NCBI RefSeq assembly: GCF_022808175.1
Contig: NZ_JALGBX010000008.1
Span: 1-64,000, forward strand
Direction of reading: 5' to 3'
DNA length: 64,000 bases
Source of the DNA: Streptomyces sp. AP-93
Lineage (GTDB): Bacteria; Actinomycetota; Actinomycetes; Streptomycetales; Streptomycetaceae
Under the pieces are notes generated by a model that saw only the letters and a program-made list of their open reading frames with translations, did no database searches and had not been told where the DNA came from. Positions 35,494 to 43,941 of the stretch are shown here, piece by piece (the first letter of the stretch is position 1; the number at the start of each line of letters is the position of its first letter). The position numbers and the translations under genes are program-made.

Positions 35494-36270
35494 TCAGCCC
35501 CACTGTTCGAAGCCCAGCTTCACCACCAGGCCGCCGACGACCGTCAGCAGCACTCCGCGGACGAAGCCGCTGCCCTTCTTCAGTGCCATCCGGGCACCGA
35601 TCATGGCGCCGGCCAGGTTGAACACGGCCATCAGGGCGGCCAGTTGCCACAGCACCATGCCCTGGTAGGCGAACATGGCGAGCGCTCCGGCGTTGGTGCA
35701 CACGTTGACGATCTTCGCCGTGGCGGAGGCCGTGACCAGGTCGAGGTGGAGGAGGGCCGTCAGCGCCAGGACCAGGAAGGTGCCGGTGCCGGGGCCGATG
35801 AGCCCGTCGTAGAAGCCGATGCCGAGGCCGGCCAGGGCGATGGTGAGCAGGACGCGCCGGCGGCTGACGGGGGCGGCTCCGGGAGCGACGCCGAAGCCGG
35901 GGCGGAAGAGGACGAAGGCCGCGACGACCACCAGGACCACCATGATCAGCGGGCGCAGGGCGTCCTTGCTGATGCCGCCGGCCAGGGCGGCCCCGCCCAT
36001 CGAGCCGGCGACCGCGGCCAGGCCGATGCGGACGGCGAGCTTCACGTCCACCGGGGTCTTGCGCAGGTACGCCACGGCCGCGCCCGAGGTCCCGACGATG
36101 GCCACGGCCTTGTTGGTGCCGAGCACGGTGGCGGGGTGGGCGTTCGGCAGGCCGAGGAGCAGGGCGGGCAGGAGCAGCAGGCCGCCGCCGCCCACGACGG
36201 CGTCGATCCAGCCGGCCGCGGCGGCGGCCACACACAGCACGATGATCATGGTTGTCGATATGTCAGGCAC
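35494..36270 (-). CDS. TauE/SafE-family sulfite/anion exporter
   Basis: The 258-residue protein has about eight membrane spans in two repeats, each opening with the family signature: GWIDAVVGGGGLLLLPALLL with GTNKAVAIVGTSGA, and GFYDGLIGPGTGTFLVLAL with ATAKIVNVCTNAGAL. Such proteins export sulfite, sulfoacetate or similar organic anions. GTG 36270 has AAGG 7 bases upstream. The TnpB element ends about 12 bases before this start, and the tnpB frame reads into it, so its native promoter has probably been displaced. Confidence 0.88.
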   Translation of the reverse strand: MPDISTTMIIVLCVAAAAAGWIDAVVGGGGLLLLPALLLGLPNAHPATVLGTNKAVAIVGTSGAAVAYLRKTPVDVKLAVRIGLAAVAGSMGGAALAGGISKDALRPLIMVVLVVVAAFVLFRPGFGVAPGAAPVSRRRVLLTIALAGLGIGFYDGLIGPGTGTFLVLALTALLHLDLVTASATAKIVNVCTNAGALAMFAYQGMVLWQLAALMAVFNLAGAMIGARMALKKGSGFVRGVLLTVVGGLVVKLGFEQWG

Positions 36271-37531
36271 GGCCCGACCTTGTGACTCCTCCCCCTCCGA
36301 AGGGAGGGGGCTTCTCGCTATGCCGGTTGGCGTTGCGACGGACCAGCCCGGCCCGTAGAACGTTCAGGGCGCCCACCGTGTCCGCGTGCGCGATGTGGGC
36401 GCAGGACTGGCAGTGGAACTTTTCCTGTGTAGTCCGGTTCTCCTTGGCGACGTGCCCGCATTCGGGGCAGGTCCGGGAGGTGTTGCGGGGGTCCACGGCG
36501 ATCACTTCCCGACCGGCGCTTTCAGCCTTGCTGGTGAGGATCGCGAGGAACACCCCCCATCCGGCGTCCGAGATCGAGCGGTTGAGCCCGGCTTTTGAGG
36601 CGGCCCCGTTGGGCAGGAATCCACCCGGCACCTCGGGGTCGGGCTTCGGGGCGGGGGCCTTGACCATGTTGCGGATCTTGAGGTCTTCGTGCGCGATGAA
36701 GTCGTGCGCGCGGACCAGGCCCAAGGCGGTTTTGTGCGCGTGATCGAGGCGCTGACGCCGGACCTTGCGGTGCAGCGTGGCGACCTCCTCGACGGCCCTG
36801 CGGTGGTTGGCGGTGCGCTTATCGCGGCGGACGCGCGGGAACCGTGAGAGGGCCTGCTGTGCGGCTTGCAGCCGGGCAGCGGTACGGCGGCCGTAGCGCG
36901 GGTTGGACACGAAGGCACCGTTGGAGTCGACGAGGAAGCTGGCGATCCCAAGGTCGATGCCGACCACGGACCCGGTCGTGGGCAGCGGCTCGGGCTGGGG
37001 CTGCTCGGCGGTCAGGACCACATACCAGCGGCGGCCTTCACGCTTGACCGACACGGTCTTGACCTCGCCGACGACCGGCCGGTGCTGGTTGACCTTGATG
37101 TGCCCTACGCCTTGCAGGCGGACTCGGGTGACGGGGTCGTGCGGTGTGGCATCCCACCGGCAGCCATCGCCGTCCTTGGGGAAATCGACGGTGTCGAACC
37201 AGTTGACCCCACGGAAGCGCGGGTACCCCGGAGTGTCACCGGACTTGATCCGGCGGAAAAACGCGGCGAACGCCTTGTCCAGCCGGCGAAGCGTGGCCTG
37301 CTGGCTGGAGAACGACCAGCGACCTTGCCGCTCTGGGTCGAACGCCCGGATCTCCTTGAGCTGCCCGGACTGCATCCCGTACTTGATGCTCGTCTTCGAG
37401 ATGTGCCGGTAGGCGTCACGGCGTTCCTGCAACGCCCCGTTGTAGAGCGAGCAGTGATCACGCAGCATCTCGCCCAGCGCGATCGCCTGGCCCACAGTGG
37501 GCCGCATGAGGAACTTGTACGCACGGATCAC
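36263..37531 (-). CDS. tnpB: TnpB RNA-guided endonuclease (IS1341-type)
   Basis: The 422-residue protein is of full length for the family, which cuts DNA guided by a right-end-derived omega RNA and is ancestral to Cas12. The RuvC residues appear intact: D193 in VVGIDLGIAS, E282 in FIAHEDLKIR and D384 in AHADTVGALNV. The Cys4 zinc finger is C355-C358 and C374-C377 (CPECGH...CQSC). The N-terminal WED/REC start VIRAYKFLMRPT is typical. GTG 37531 has a GGGGGG run 8 bases upstream, better than the GTG at 37540. No tnpA lies nearby. The last six codons run past the likely element end. Confidence 0.92.
   Translation of the reverse strand: MIRAYKFLMRPTVGQAIALGEMLRDHCSLYNGALQERRDAYRHISKTSIKYGMQSGQLKEIRAFDPERQGRWSFSSQQATLRRLDKAFAAFFRRIKSGDTPGYPRFRGVNWFDTVDFPKDGDGCRWDATPHDPVTRVRLQGVGHIKVNQHRPVVGEVKTVSVKREGRRWYVVLTAEQPQPEPLPTTGSVVGIDLGIASFLVDSNGAFVSNPRYGRRTAARLQAAQQALSRFPRVRRDKRTANHRRAVEEVATLHRKVRRQRLDHAHKTALGLVRAHDFIAHEDLKIRNMVKAPAPKPDPEVPGGFLPNGAASKAGLNRSISDAGWGVFLAILTSKAESAGREVIAVDPRNTSRTCPECGHVAKENRTTQEKFHCQSCAHIAHADTVGALNVLRAGLVRRNANRHSEKPPPFGGGGVTRSGRA
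36282..36420 (-). ncRNA. Predicted omega (guide) RNA of TnpB
   Basis: In this superfamily the guide RNA is made from the 3' part of tnpB and the right end, with the guide lying just outside the element. The 3' hairpin at 36310-36291 and the end at 36282 fit this. The guide would then read the first 15-20 bases beyond 36282 on the minus strand, which are the leader and start of the TauE gene. This is a prediction from position only. Confidence 0.35.
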
Positions 37532-37665
37532 CCGGCCCACCCCCCTTCGGTCAAGGTGCGATCAACATAGCGGAGGCCACTGACAACGCAGCGAACTCCG
37601 GCACTCCGCGCCCTCGGGCCAAGGATCGCTTTCCCGCCCGGCCTGAAGACCGGGATTCCCAGCGA
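36282..37665 (-). mobile_element. Solo tnpB element of the IS200/IS605 superfamily
   Basis: The element carries only tnpB. The right end is placed where the minus strand reads GGAGGAGTCAC (TCAC at 36285-36282), just after an 8-bp hairpin (36291-36298 with 36303-36310). The left end is placed near 37650-37665, where a subterminal hairpin CCCGGTC...GGCCGGG (37633-37650) lies. IS605-type elements have such hairpins and no inverted repeats or target duplication. Left boundary is approximate to about 20 bases. Confidence 0.65.
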
Positions 37666-37698
37666 AGATCAGGGGACGGAGAGGTTGGGTGGAGGCCA

Positions 37699-37992
37699 TC
37701 AATCCCCGGAAACTTGCGCAAAGGTTGAGCTTTGCCTGGCCGGAGCCCGGTCGGGGGCCACGGGGGCCGACGGATCGACCGCCACCGTCAGCACGCTCGC
37801 AGCCAGCACACTGGCCAGCCCGAGCCCGGCCGCCAGCCGCCGGGCGGGCGGTACGGATCCCAGCGCGGCCAGCACCGCCTGCGCCGGAGAGGTACGGGGC
37901 CTGCGGTGCCGGGCCGCGGCCGCGGGGACGGCCGCCGCGGCGGCGCCGGCCGGCGGGGACACGGACAGGGCGACGTGCAACGGGTGGCGCAT
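37699..37992 (-). CDS. Small Ala-rich protein with one membrane span
   Basis: The 97-residue protein begins MRHPLHVALSVSPPAG and has one hydrophobic segment around residues 55-72 (LAAGLGLASVLAASVLTVAV). It is followed by a short extracytoplasmic tail DPSAPVAPDRAPARQSS. Codon bias is strong throughout. It sits directly after the ferric-reductase-like gene on the same strand and may be an accessory to it. I do not recognise a family. Confidence 0.55.
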   Translation of the reverse strand: MRHPLHVALSVSPPAGAAAAAVPAAAARHRRPRTSPAQAVLAALGSVPPARRLAAGLGLASVLAASVLTVAVDPSAPVAPDRAPARQSSTFAQVSGD

Positions 37993-38043
37993 GATGCGGG
38001 AACCTCTCGGAGGCGGAGCGGAGGCAGAGGAAATTCGGCGGGT

Positions 38044-39345
38044 TCAGAACCCGAAGCACTCGGCGTGGATCCGCCCCGCCGGCACCCCGGCCCGCAGCAG
38101 CGCCGACTGGGTGGCGTCCGCCATCCCGGGCGGCCCGCACAGGTACACGTCGTGCTCGGCCAGCTCCGGCACCAGCGCGGCCAGCGCCTGCGGAGCCAGC
38201 GGGTCGAAGGCGGCGCCCGACGGCCCGAGCAGGTAGTGCAGCCCGGCCTGCCGTTCGGCGGCGATGGCCTCCAGCTCGGAGCGCAGGACGAGGTGCTCCT
38301 CGGCGCCCGCCCGGTAGAGCAGGGTGATGTCCCCCGGCCCGCCGGGCAGGGTCTCGAACAGCGCCCGCATCGGGGTGATCCCGACCCCGCCGGCGATCAG
38401 CAGCACCTTGGTCCGGGTCCGCCGGGCCGCGGTGAGCGCCCCGAAGGGGCCGGTGGCGAGGACCCGGGTGCCGGGGCGCAGCCGGCGGATCCGGCGGGAG
38501 TGGCCGCCGAGGGCCTTCACGGTGATGCGCAGGGTGTTCCCGCGGACCGGCGCCGACAGCGAGAACGGCAGCGCGGTGTGCCACAGCCGCCGCTGGAGGA
38601 ACCGCCAGCGCAGGAACTGCCCCGGCTCCGCGCGCAGCTCCGCGAGGTGCTCCCCGTATACGAGGACGGAGACCACCCCGGGCCCCTCCACGCGGACCTC
38701 GGCGACGCGCAGCGCGTGCCGCAGGGCCTGCCGTACGGGGACCACGGCCCGGTACCAGAGCAGCAGGACGGCGACCACCGCGTGGGCGAGGGCCCAGAAC
38801 CAGGCGACGAGGGCCAGGTCGGGCCCGGCAAGCTGGTGCCCGAAGGCGAGGGCGGCGGCGAGGTACACCAGGAGGTGGACCCCCCGCCAGGTTTCGTGGC
38901 TGACCCGGCGGCGTACGGAACGGGCGGAGGTGATGCCGACCGCGACGAGGAGGACGGTCCCGGCCGCCGCGGCGGCCAAGGCCGGATAGGCGAGCAGCTC
39001 CCGGACCGCCGAGAGCACGTCGGCCCCCTCGTGCACGGCGTAGCCGCAGAGCGCGAAGGCCGTGTGCCCGAAACAGAGCAGCAGGACGTGGCGGCCGCCC
39101 AGGGCGTGCCAGCGGGCGAGCCGGGCCGCGCCCACCCCGTGCTCGACGGCGGGGACCCGGGCCATGAGGAAGAGCAGGACGAGCACCCCGTACCCGGCGA
39201 GCAGGCCGCTCAGGTGCGCGGCGGTGGCGAACAGCGCGTCGAGCCGGGCCGAGGGCCGCACCTGCGCGGCCCACAGCAGGGCCACGGTCCCCGCCCCGCC
39301 GAGCATCCCGCCCTTGACCCGAACCGCCATGTCTCGCTCTCGCAT
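38044..39345 (-). CDS. Ferric-reductase-like transmembrane flavoprotein
   Basis: The 433-residue protein has an N-terminal domain of about six spans (residues 15-215) carrying paired histidines (WHALGGRHVLLLCFGH, WRGVHLLVYLAAALAFGH) that suit haem b. The C-terminal ferredoxin-NADP-reductase module has the FAD motif LPFSLSA, the nucleotide motif LLIAGGVGITPMRALF and the end VYLCGPPGMADAT. It would move electrons from NAD(P)H across the membrane, for example for iron reduction. It is divergent from the nitrite reductase operon. Confidence 0.88.
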   Translation of the reverse strand: MRERDMAVRVKGGMLGGAGTVALLWAAQVRPSARLDALFATAAHLSGLLAGYGVLVLLFLMARVPAVEHGVGAARLARWHALGGRHVLLLCFGHTAFALCGYAVHEGADVLSAVRELLAYPALAAAAAGTVLLVAVGITSARSVRRRVSHETWRGVHLLVYLAAALAFGHQLAGPDLALVAWFWALAHAVVAVLLLWYRAVVPVRQALRHALRVAEVRVEGPGVVSVLVYGEHLAELRAEPGQFLRWRFLQRRLWHTALPFSLSAPVRGNTLRITVKALGGHSRRIRRLRPGTRVLATGPFGALTAARRTRTKVLLIAGGVGITPMRALFETLPGGPGDITLLYRAGAEEHLVLRSELEAIAAERQAGLHYLLGPSGAAFDPLAPQALAALVPELAEHDVYLCGPPGMADATQSALLRAGVPAGRIHAECFGF

Positions 39346-39452
39346 ACGGCCACGCTAAGGGCGGTCTGGCGGCCTCCCCGGCCCTCCCGGTGATCCTTAA
39401 GGCGGCCTTGAGCAACGCCTCACGGACCCTTAACCCGCACGCTGAGGTCGGC

Positions 39453-39490
39453 GTTCCGTCAGGGAAACAACGGCGATGCCGTGGGGAAAC
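39453..39490 (+). promoter_or_regulatory. GlnR box upstream of the nitrite reductase operon
   Basis: Four half-sites follow the GlnR rule GTnAC-n6-GAAAC-n6-GTnAC-n6-GAAAC with exact spacing: GTTCC 39453-39457, GAAAC 39464-39468, GATGC 39475-39479, GAAAC 39486-39490. Both GAAAC sites are perfect. It ends 22 bases before the first start codon. GlnR is the global nitrogen regulator of streptomycetes and controls nitrite reductase in S. coelicolor, so this is very likely functional. Confidence 0.82.
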
Positions 39491-39512
39491 AGCGGCCCCG
39501 CACTCTCGTGTC

Positions 39513-41003
39513 ATGACCTCGGAACAGCAACGCGTGGTGGTGATCGGCGGCGGCCTCGCCGGCCTGCGGCTCGCCGCCCGGCTGGGCGGGGACGTACGCG
39601 TCCTCGGAGAGGAGGCGCACGCCCCCTACAACCGGGTCCTCCTCGCGGAGGTCCTGGCCGGCCGGTACGCACCGGAGGTGACGGCCCTCCCGGCCCCCGG
39701 TCCGGCGCTGCGCCGGGGCGTGCGGGCGGTACGGATCGACCGGGCGGAGCAGGTGGTGCACTGCGACGACGGCACGGTCGAGCCGTACGGCACCCTCGTC
39801 CTGGCCACGGGATCGAACCCGGTCCTCCCTCCACTGCGCGGCCTCTTCGAACCCGAAGGGCGGGAACTCCCCGCCGGGGTCCACGCGTTCCGCACCATGG
39901 ACGACTGCCTGGCCCTGTCGGCGGCCGTACGTCCCGGCGTGCGCGCGGTGGTGATCGGCGGCGGCCTCCTCGGCGTCTCGGCGGCCCGCGCGCTGGCCGA
40001 GCGGGGCGCCCAGGTCGTCCTGGCGCAGCAGGGCGAGCGCCTGATGGAGCGCCAACTCGACGCGGAAGCCTCGGCCCTCCTGCACACGCACCTGACCGAC
40101 ATGGGCGTGGAGATCCACACGGAATGCCGCGTCCGGGGCCTGTCGACGACAGCGGCTCCGCTGCCGGGGCTCCGCCCCGGACCCCGCGCCTCAAACGCCG
40201 GCGGGGCTGAAATTACCCTGCGGGCAATCCAGCCCACCAGCGGGCACATCCAAACCGACGTCAGCCGAAATCCAGCCCCTCCGGCGTTTGAGGAGCGGGT
40301 CCGGGCAGAGCCCGGAACGCCCCGCGGGGCCGCCGCTCCCGAAGCCGCCCGCGCCCGCATCCCGGGCCGGAACCCCGGCACCACCCCCGGCCAGGGACCC
40401 CGCCGGGTAACCGGCGTAGACCTCGCCGTCGGCTACCGCCTGGACGCCGACCTCGTCGTCCTCGCCTGCGGCGTCCGCCCCCGCACCGGCCTCGCCCAGG
40501 CCGCCGGCCTCGACGTCCGCACCGGCATCCTCGTCGACGACGAGCTCCGCACCAGCGATCCCCGCATCCACGCCATCGGCGACTGCGCCGAGCACGCGGG
40601 CCGGGTGTACGGCCTGGCCGGCCCCGCCCTCGAACAGGCCGACGCCCTCGCCGGCGTCCTGCTCGGCACCGGCGGGGGACTCGTCGCGGACCCCGCCTAC
40701 GCCGGCACCCGCGCCCTCACCCGCCTCACCCTCACCGCCGGGGGCGACCGGCCCCTCGACCTCGCGGCCTTCGGCGAGACCACCCCGCTCCCCGGCGACG
40801 ACGTGGTCCGGCTCACCGACGCCACCCGCCGCACCTACCGCAAGGTCGTCGTCCGGGGCGACCGCCTCGTCGGCGGGGTCCTGCTCGGTGAACTGTCCAG
40901 CGTGGGCGCCCTCGCCCGCAGCTGGGAGGACGGCGCCCCCCTCACCGACCAGCACGGTCTCTCCGACCTGCACCACCTGCTCACCGACGACGGAGGCTCC
41001 TGA
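39513..41003 (+). CDS. NAD(P)H/FAD-dependent oxidoreductase of the nitrite reductase operon
   Basis: The 496-residue flavoprotein is related to the N-terminal half of NirB. It has FAD motif VVVIGGGLAGLRLAARLG, NAD motif VVIGGGLLGVSAARALAERG, a third motif TSDPRIHAIGDCAEH and a C-terminal domain LTRLTLTAGGDRPLDLAAFG. It probably supplies electrons to nitrite or nitrate reductase. Between about residues 213 and 295 lies an in-frame insert of Pro/Arg/Gly-rich sequence derived from the genomic palindromic repeat; normal fold residues resume at VTGVDLAVGYRLDADLVVLACG. It ends 2 bases before nirB. GlnR box upstream. Confidence 0.87.
   Translation: MTSEQQRVVVIGGGLAGLRLAARLGGDVRVLGEEAHAPYNRVLLAEVLAGRYAPEVTALPAPGPALRRGVRAVRIDRAEQVVHCDDGTVEPYGTLVLATGSNPVLPPLRGLFEPEGRELPAGVHAFRTMDDCLALSAAVRPGVRAVVIGGGLLGVSAARALAERGAQVVLAQQGERLMERQLDAEASALLHTHLTDMGVEIHTECRVRGLSTTAAPLPGLRPGPRASNAGGAEITLRAIQPTSGHIQTDVSRNPAPPAFEERVRAEPGTPRGAAAPEAARARIPGRNPGTTPGQGPRRVTGVDLAVGYRLDADLVVLACGVRPRTGLAQAAGLDVRTGILVDDELRTSDPRIHAIGDCAEHAGRVYGLAGPALEQADALAGVLLGTGGGLVADPAYAGTRALTRLTLTAGGDRPLDLAAFGETTPLPGDDVVRLTDATRRTYRKVVVRGDRLVGGVLLGELSSVGALARSWEDGAPLTDQHGLSDLHHLLTDDGGS
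40167..40315. repeat. Inverted pair of GC-rich repeats inside a coding region
   Basis: 40167-40208 is the reverse complement of the 51-bp repeat unit, containing CCGCGCCTCAAACGCCGGCG. 40269-40315 is a diverged forward copy containing CCGGCGTTTGAGGAGCGGG. About 60 bases of less GC-rich DNA separate them. The whole block keeps the reading frame of the oxidoreductase gene open. Confidence 0.8.
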
Positions 41004-41005
41004 TC

Positions 41006-43606
41006 ATGGCCGCAGCCACGCCCACGCCCGCCCCGGGCACCGCCCAGGCCACCGCCCAGGCCACCGCCACGACCCCCGGGGCTCCGAAGCCCGCCCTCGT
41101 GCTCATCGGCCACGGCATGGTCGGCCAGCGCTACCTGGAGGCCCTCGCCGAACTCGGCGCCACCGCCACGCACCGGATCACCGTGCTCTGCGAGGAGCCC
41201 CGCCCCGCCTATGACCGGGTGCACCTGACCTCGTACTTCTCCGGCAGCACCCCCGAGGACCTCTCCCTCACCCCCGCCTCCTTCATGGAGGAGCACGGGA
41301 TCGCCCTGCACCTCGACGACCCCGCCGAGAGCATCGACCGCGAAGCCCGCACGGTCACTTCCCGCACGGGGCGGGTGTTCCCGTACGACGTGCTCGTGCT
41401 CGCGACCGGCAGCTACCCCTTCGTGCCGCCCGTCCCCGGCAAGGACGCCCCGGGCTGTTTCGTGTACCGCACCATCGAGGACCTCCTCGCGATCGAGGAG
41501 TACGCGAAGACCCGGACCACCGGCGCCGTGGTCGGCGGCGGCCTGCTCGGGCTGGAGGCCGCCGGCGCGCTCCAGGGCCTCGGACTCACCACCCAGATCG
41601 TGGAGTTCGCGCCCCGCCTGATGCCCGTCCAGGTCGACGAGGGCGGCGGCGCGGCCCTGCTCCGCACCATCGAGAACATGGGGCTCACCGTCCACACGGG
41701 CGTCGGCACCCAGGAGGTGCTCACCGGCGAGGACGGCGCGGTCAGCGGCATGAAGCTGTCCGACGGCTCCAGCGTCGCCACCGACCTGGTCGTCTTCTCC
41801 GCGGGCGTCCGCCCCCGCGACCAGCTCGCCCGCGAGAGCGGACTGGCCGTCGGCGAACGCGGCGGCATCTCCGTCGACGCCCGATGCCGCACCTCCGACC
41901 CGCACGTCTACGCCATCGGCGAGTGCGCGCTCGCCTCCGACGGCCGCGTCTACGGGCTCGTCGCCCCCGGCTACGAGATGGCGGAGACGGCCGCGGCCGA
42001 CCTGCTGGGCCGCGAGAAGGAGTTCACCGGCGCCGACCTCTCCACCAAGCTCAAGCTGCTCGGCGTGGACGTGGCCTCCTTCGGCGACGCGCACGGCGCC
42101 ACCGCCGGCAGCCTCGACGTCGTCTACTCCGACTCCCGCTCCGGCGTCTACAAGAAGGTGGTCGTCTCCGCCGAAGGCGTGCTGCTCGGCGGCGTCCTGG
42201 TCGGCGACGCCGACTCCTACGGTCTGCTGCGCCCGCTCACCGGCTCCGTGCCGCCCGTCACCCCCGAGCAGCTGGTGATGCCCGCCGGCGCCGGCGCACC
42301 CGCCGTGCTCGGCCCGACCTCGCTCCCCGACACCGCGGTGATCTGCTCCTGCCACAACGTCACCAAGAAGGCCATCACCGCCCACAGCACCGTCCCCGAG
42401 GTCAAGAAGTGCACCAAGGCGGGCACCGGGTGCGGGAGCTGCCTCAAGGTGATCGGCCAGCTGATGCCGCCCGCCGCCGACAAGGGGCTCTGCGACTGCT
42501 TCCCCTTCACCCGCGCCGAGCTCTACGAGATCGTCCGCACCCTGCGCGTGACCTCGTACGAGCGGCTCCTGGACAGCCACGGCCGCGAGGAGGCGCGCGG
42601 CGGCGAAGGCTGCGAGGTCTGCAAGCCCACCGTCGGTTCGATCATCGCCTCGCTCGCCCCCACCCTCGGCGCGAGCGGCTACGTCCTGGACGGGGAGCAG
42701 GCCGCCCTCCAGGACACCAACGACCACTTCCTCGCCAACATGCAGCGCAACGGCTCGTACTCGGTCGTGCCGCGCATCCCCGGCGGCGAGATCACCCCCG
42801 ACAAGCTCATCGTGATCGGCGAGGTGGCCCGCGACTTCGGCCTCTACACGAAGATCACCGGCGGGCAGCGCATCGACCTCTTCGGCGCCGCCCTCGACGA
42901 CCTCCCCCGCATCTGGGCCCGGCTCGTCGAGGCCGGATTCGAGTCCGGGCACGCGTACGGCAAGGCCCTGCGGACGGTGAAGTCCTGCGTGGGCCAGACC
43001 TGGTGCCGCTACGGGGTCCAGGACTCCGTACGGATGGCCATCGACCTGGAGCTGCGCTACCGCGGCCTGCGCGCCCCGCACAAGCTCAAGTCGGCGGTCT
43101 CCGGCTGCGCCCGCGAGTGCGCGGAGGCGCAGAGCAAGGACTTCGGGATCATCGCGACGGCGAGCGGCTGGAACCTCTACGTCGGCGGCAACGGCGGGGC
43201 CACCCCGCGCCACGCCGACCTGCTGGCCCAGGACCTGTCCGACGCCGAACTGGTCCGGCTCATCGACCGGTTCCTGATGTTCTACATCCGCACCGCCGAC
43301 CGGCTGGAGCGGACCTCCACCTGGCTGGACCGGCTGGAGGGCGGCCTCGAACACCTGCGGGACGTGATCGTGCGCGACTCGCTCGGGCTGTGCGCGGAGC
43401 TGGAATCGCTGATGGCCGACCACGTGGCGCACTACCGCGACGAGTGGGCCGAGACCCTGGACGACCCGGAGCGGCTGCGCCGGTTCGTGTCCTTCGTCAA
43501 CGCCCCGGGCGCACCCGACCCGAGCGTGAAGTTCGTCCCCGAACGCGGTCAGGTCAAGCCCGACCTGGCCGTCCTGACCCTGGAGCCCCTGGGAGGCACC
43601 CGATGA
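41006..43606 (+). CDS. nirB: Nitrite reductase (NADH), large subunit
   Basis: The 866-residue assimilatory enzyme reduces nitrite to ammonium with six electrons. Order of domains: FAD/NADH domain (about 30-330, with VVGGGLLGLEAAGAL), BFD-type [2Fe-2S] domain (CSCHN...GTGCGSC, about 447-485), then the sulfite/nitrite reductase repeats with the [4Fe-4S]-siroheme cysteines in VKSCVGQTWCRYG and VSGCARECAEAQ (about 655-715). Ala/Thr/Pro-rich first 30 residues are a low-complexity extension. Siroheme is supplied by a pathway to which the chelatase at 19 kb belongs. nirD overlaps its stop. Confidence 0.95.
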   Translation: MAAATPTPAPGTAQATAQATATTPGAPKPALVLIGHGMVGQRYLEALAELGATATHRITVLCEEPRPAYDRVHLTSYFSGSTPEDLSLTPASFMEEHGIALHLDDPAESIDREARTVTSRTGRVFPYDVLVLATGSYPFVPPVPGKDAPGCFVYRTIEDLLAIEEYAKTRTTGAVVGGGLLGLEAAGALQGLGLTTQIVEFAPRLMPVQVDEGGGAALLRTIENMGLTVHTGVGTQEVLTGEDGAVSGMKLSDGSSVATDLVVFSAGVRPRDQLARESGLAVGERGGISVDARCRTSDPHVYAIGECALASDGRVYGLVAPGYEMAETAAADLLGREKEFTGADLSTKLKLLGVDVASFGDAHGATAGSLDVVYSDSRSGVYKKVVVSAEGVLLGGVLVGDADSYGLLRPLTGSVPPVTPEQLVMPAGAGAPAVLGPTSLPDTAVICSCHNVTKKAITAHSTVPEVKKCTKAGTGCGSCLKVIGQLMPPAADKGLCDCFPFTRAELYEIVRTLRVTSYERLLDSHGREEARGGEGCEVCKPTVGSIIASLAPTLGASGYVLDGEQAALQDTNDHFLANMQRNGSYSVVPRIPGGEITPDKLIVIGEVARDFGLYTKITGGQRIDLFGAALDDLPRIWARLVEAGFESGHAYGKALRTVKSCVGQTWCRYGVQDSVRMAIDLELRYRGLRAPHKLKSAVSGCARECAEAQSKDFGIIATASGWNLYVGGNGGATPRHADLLAQDLSDAELVRLIDRFLMFYIRTADRLERTSTWLDRLEGGLEHLRDVIVRDSLGLCAELESLMADHVAHYRDEWAETLDDPERLRRFVSFVNAPGAPDPSVKFVPERGQVKPDLAVLTLEPLGGTR

Positions 43607-43938
43607 CCGTGGAACTGCAGGTGGCGGAGGGATGGCTCACCGTGTGCGAGCTGTCGGCGCTGATCCCCGGGCGCGGGGTGGCGGCGCTGCTGCCCGACGG
43701 GAGCCAGGCCGCCGTGTTCGTCGACCGCGCGGGGCGCCCGTACGCCATCGGCAACCGGGACCCCTTCACCGGGGCGCAGGTGCTCTCGCGCGGGCTGGTC
43801 GGCTCGGCCGCGGGACGGCTCTTCGTGGCCTCGCCGCTGCTCAAGCAGCGGTTCGACCTGGAGTCGGGGCACTGCCTGGACGACGAGGAGGTGGCGGTCC
43901 GGACGTACCCGGTACGGACCGCCGCGACCTCGGGCTGA
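43603..43938 (+). CDS. nirD: Nitrite reductase (NADH), small subunit
   Basis: The 111-residue Rieske-like small subunit assembles with NirB. The fold is recognisable from LTVCELSALIPGRGVAALL, AVFVDRAGRPYAIGNRDPFTGAQVLSRGLVG and HCLDDEEVAVRTYPVR. As is typical for NirD, the Cys/His cluster ligands of true Rieske proteins are absent. GGAGG precedes ATG 43603, and the start overlaps the nirB stop (ATGA). Confidence 0.92.
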   Translation: MTVELQVAEGWLTVCELSALIPGRGVAALLPDGSQAAVFVDRAGRPYAIGNRDPFTGAQVLSRGLVGSAAGRLFVASPLLKQRFDLESGHCLDDEEVAVRTYPVRTAATSG

Positions 43939-43941
43939 GGC

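Noticed and set aside
40835..43432. 865-codon minus-strand frame antisense to nirB
   Set aside because: It mirrors nirB in the antisense register, as high-GC genes often do, and shows no family motif.
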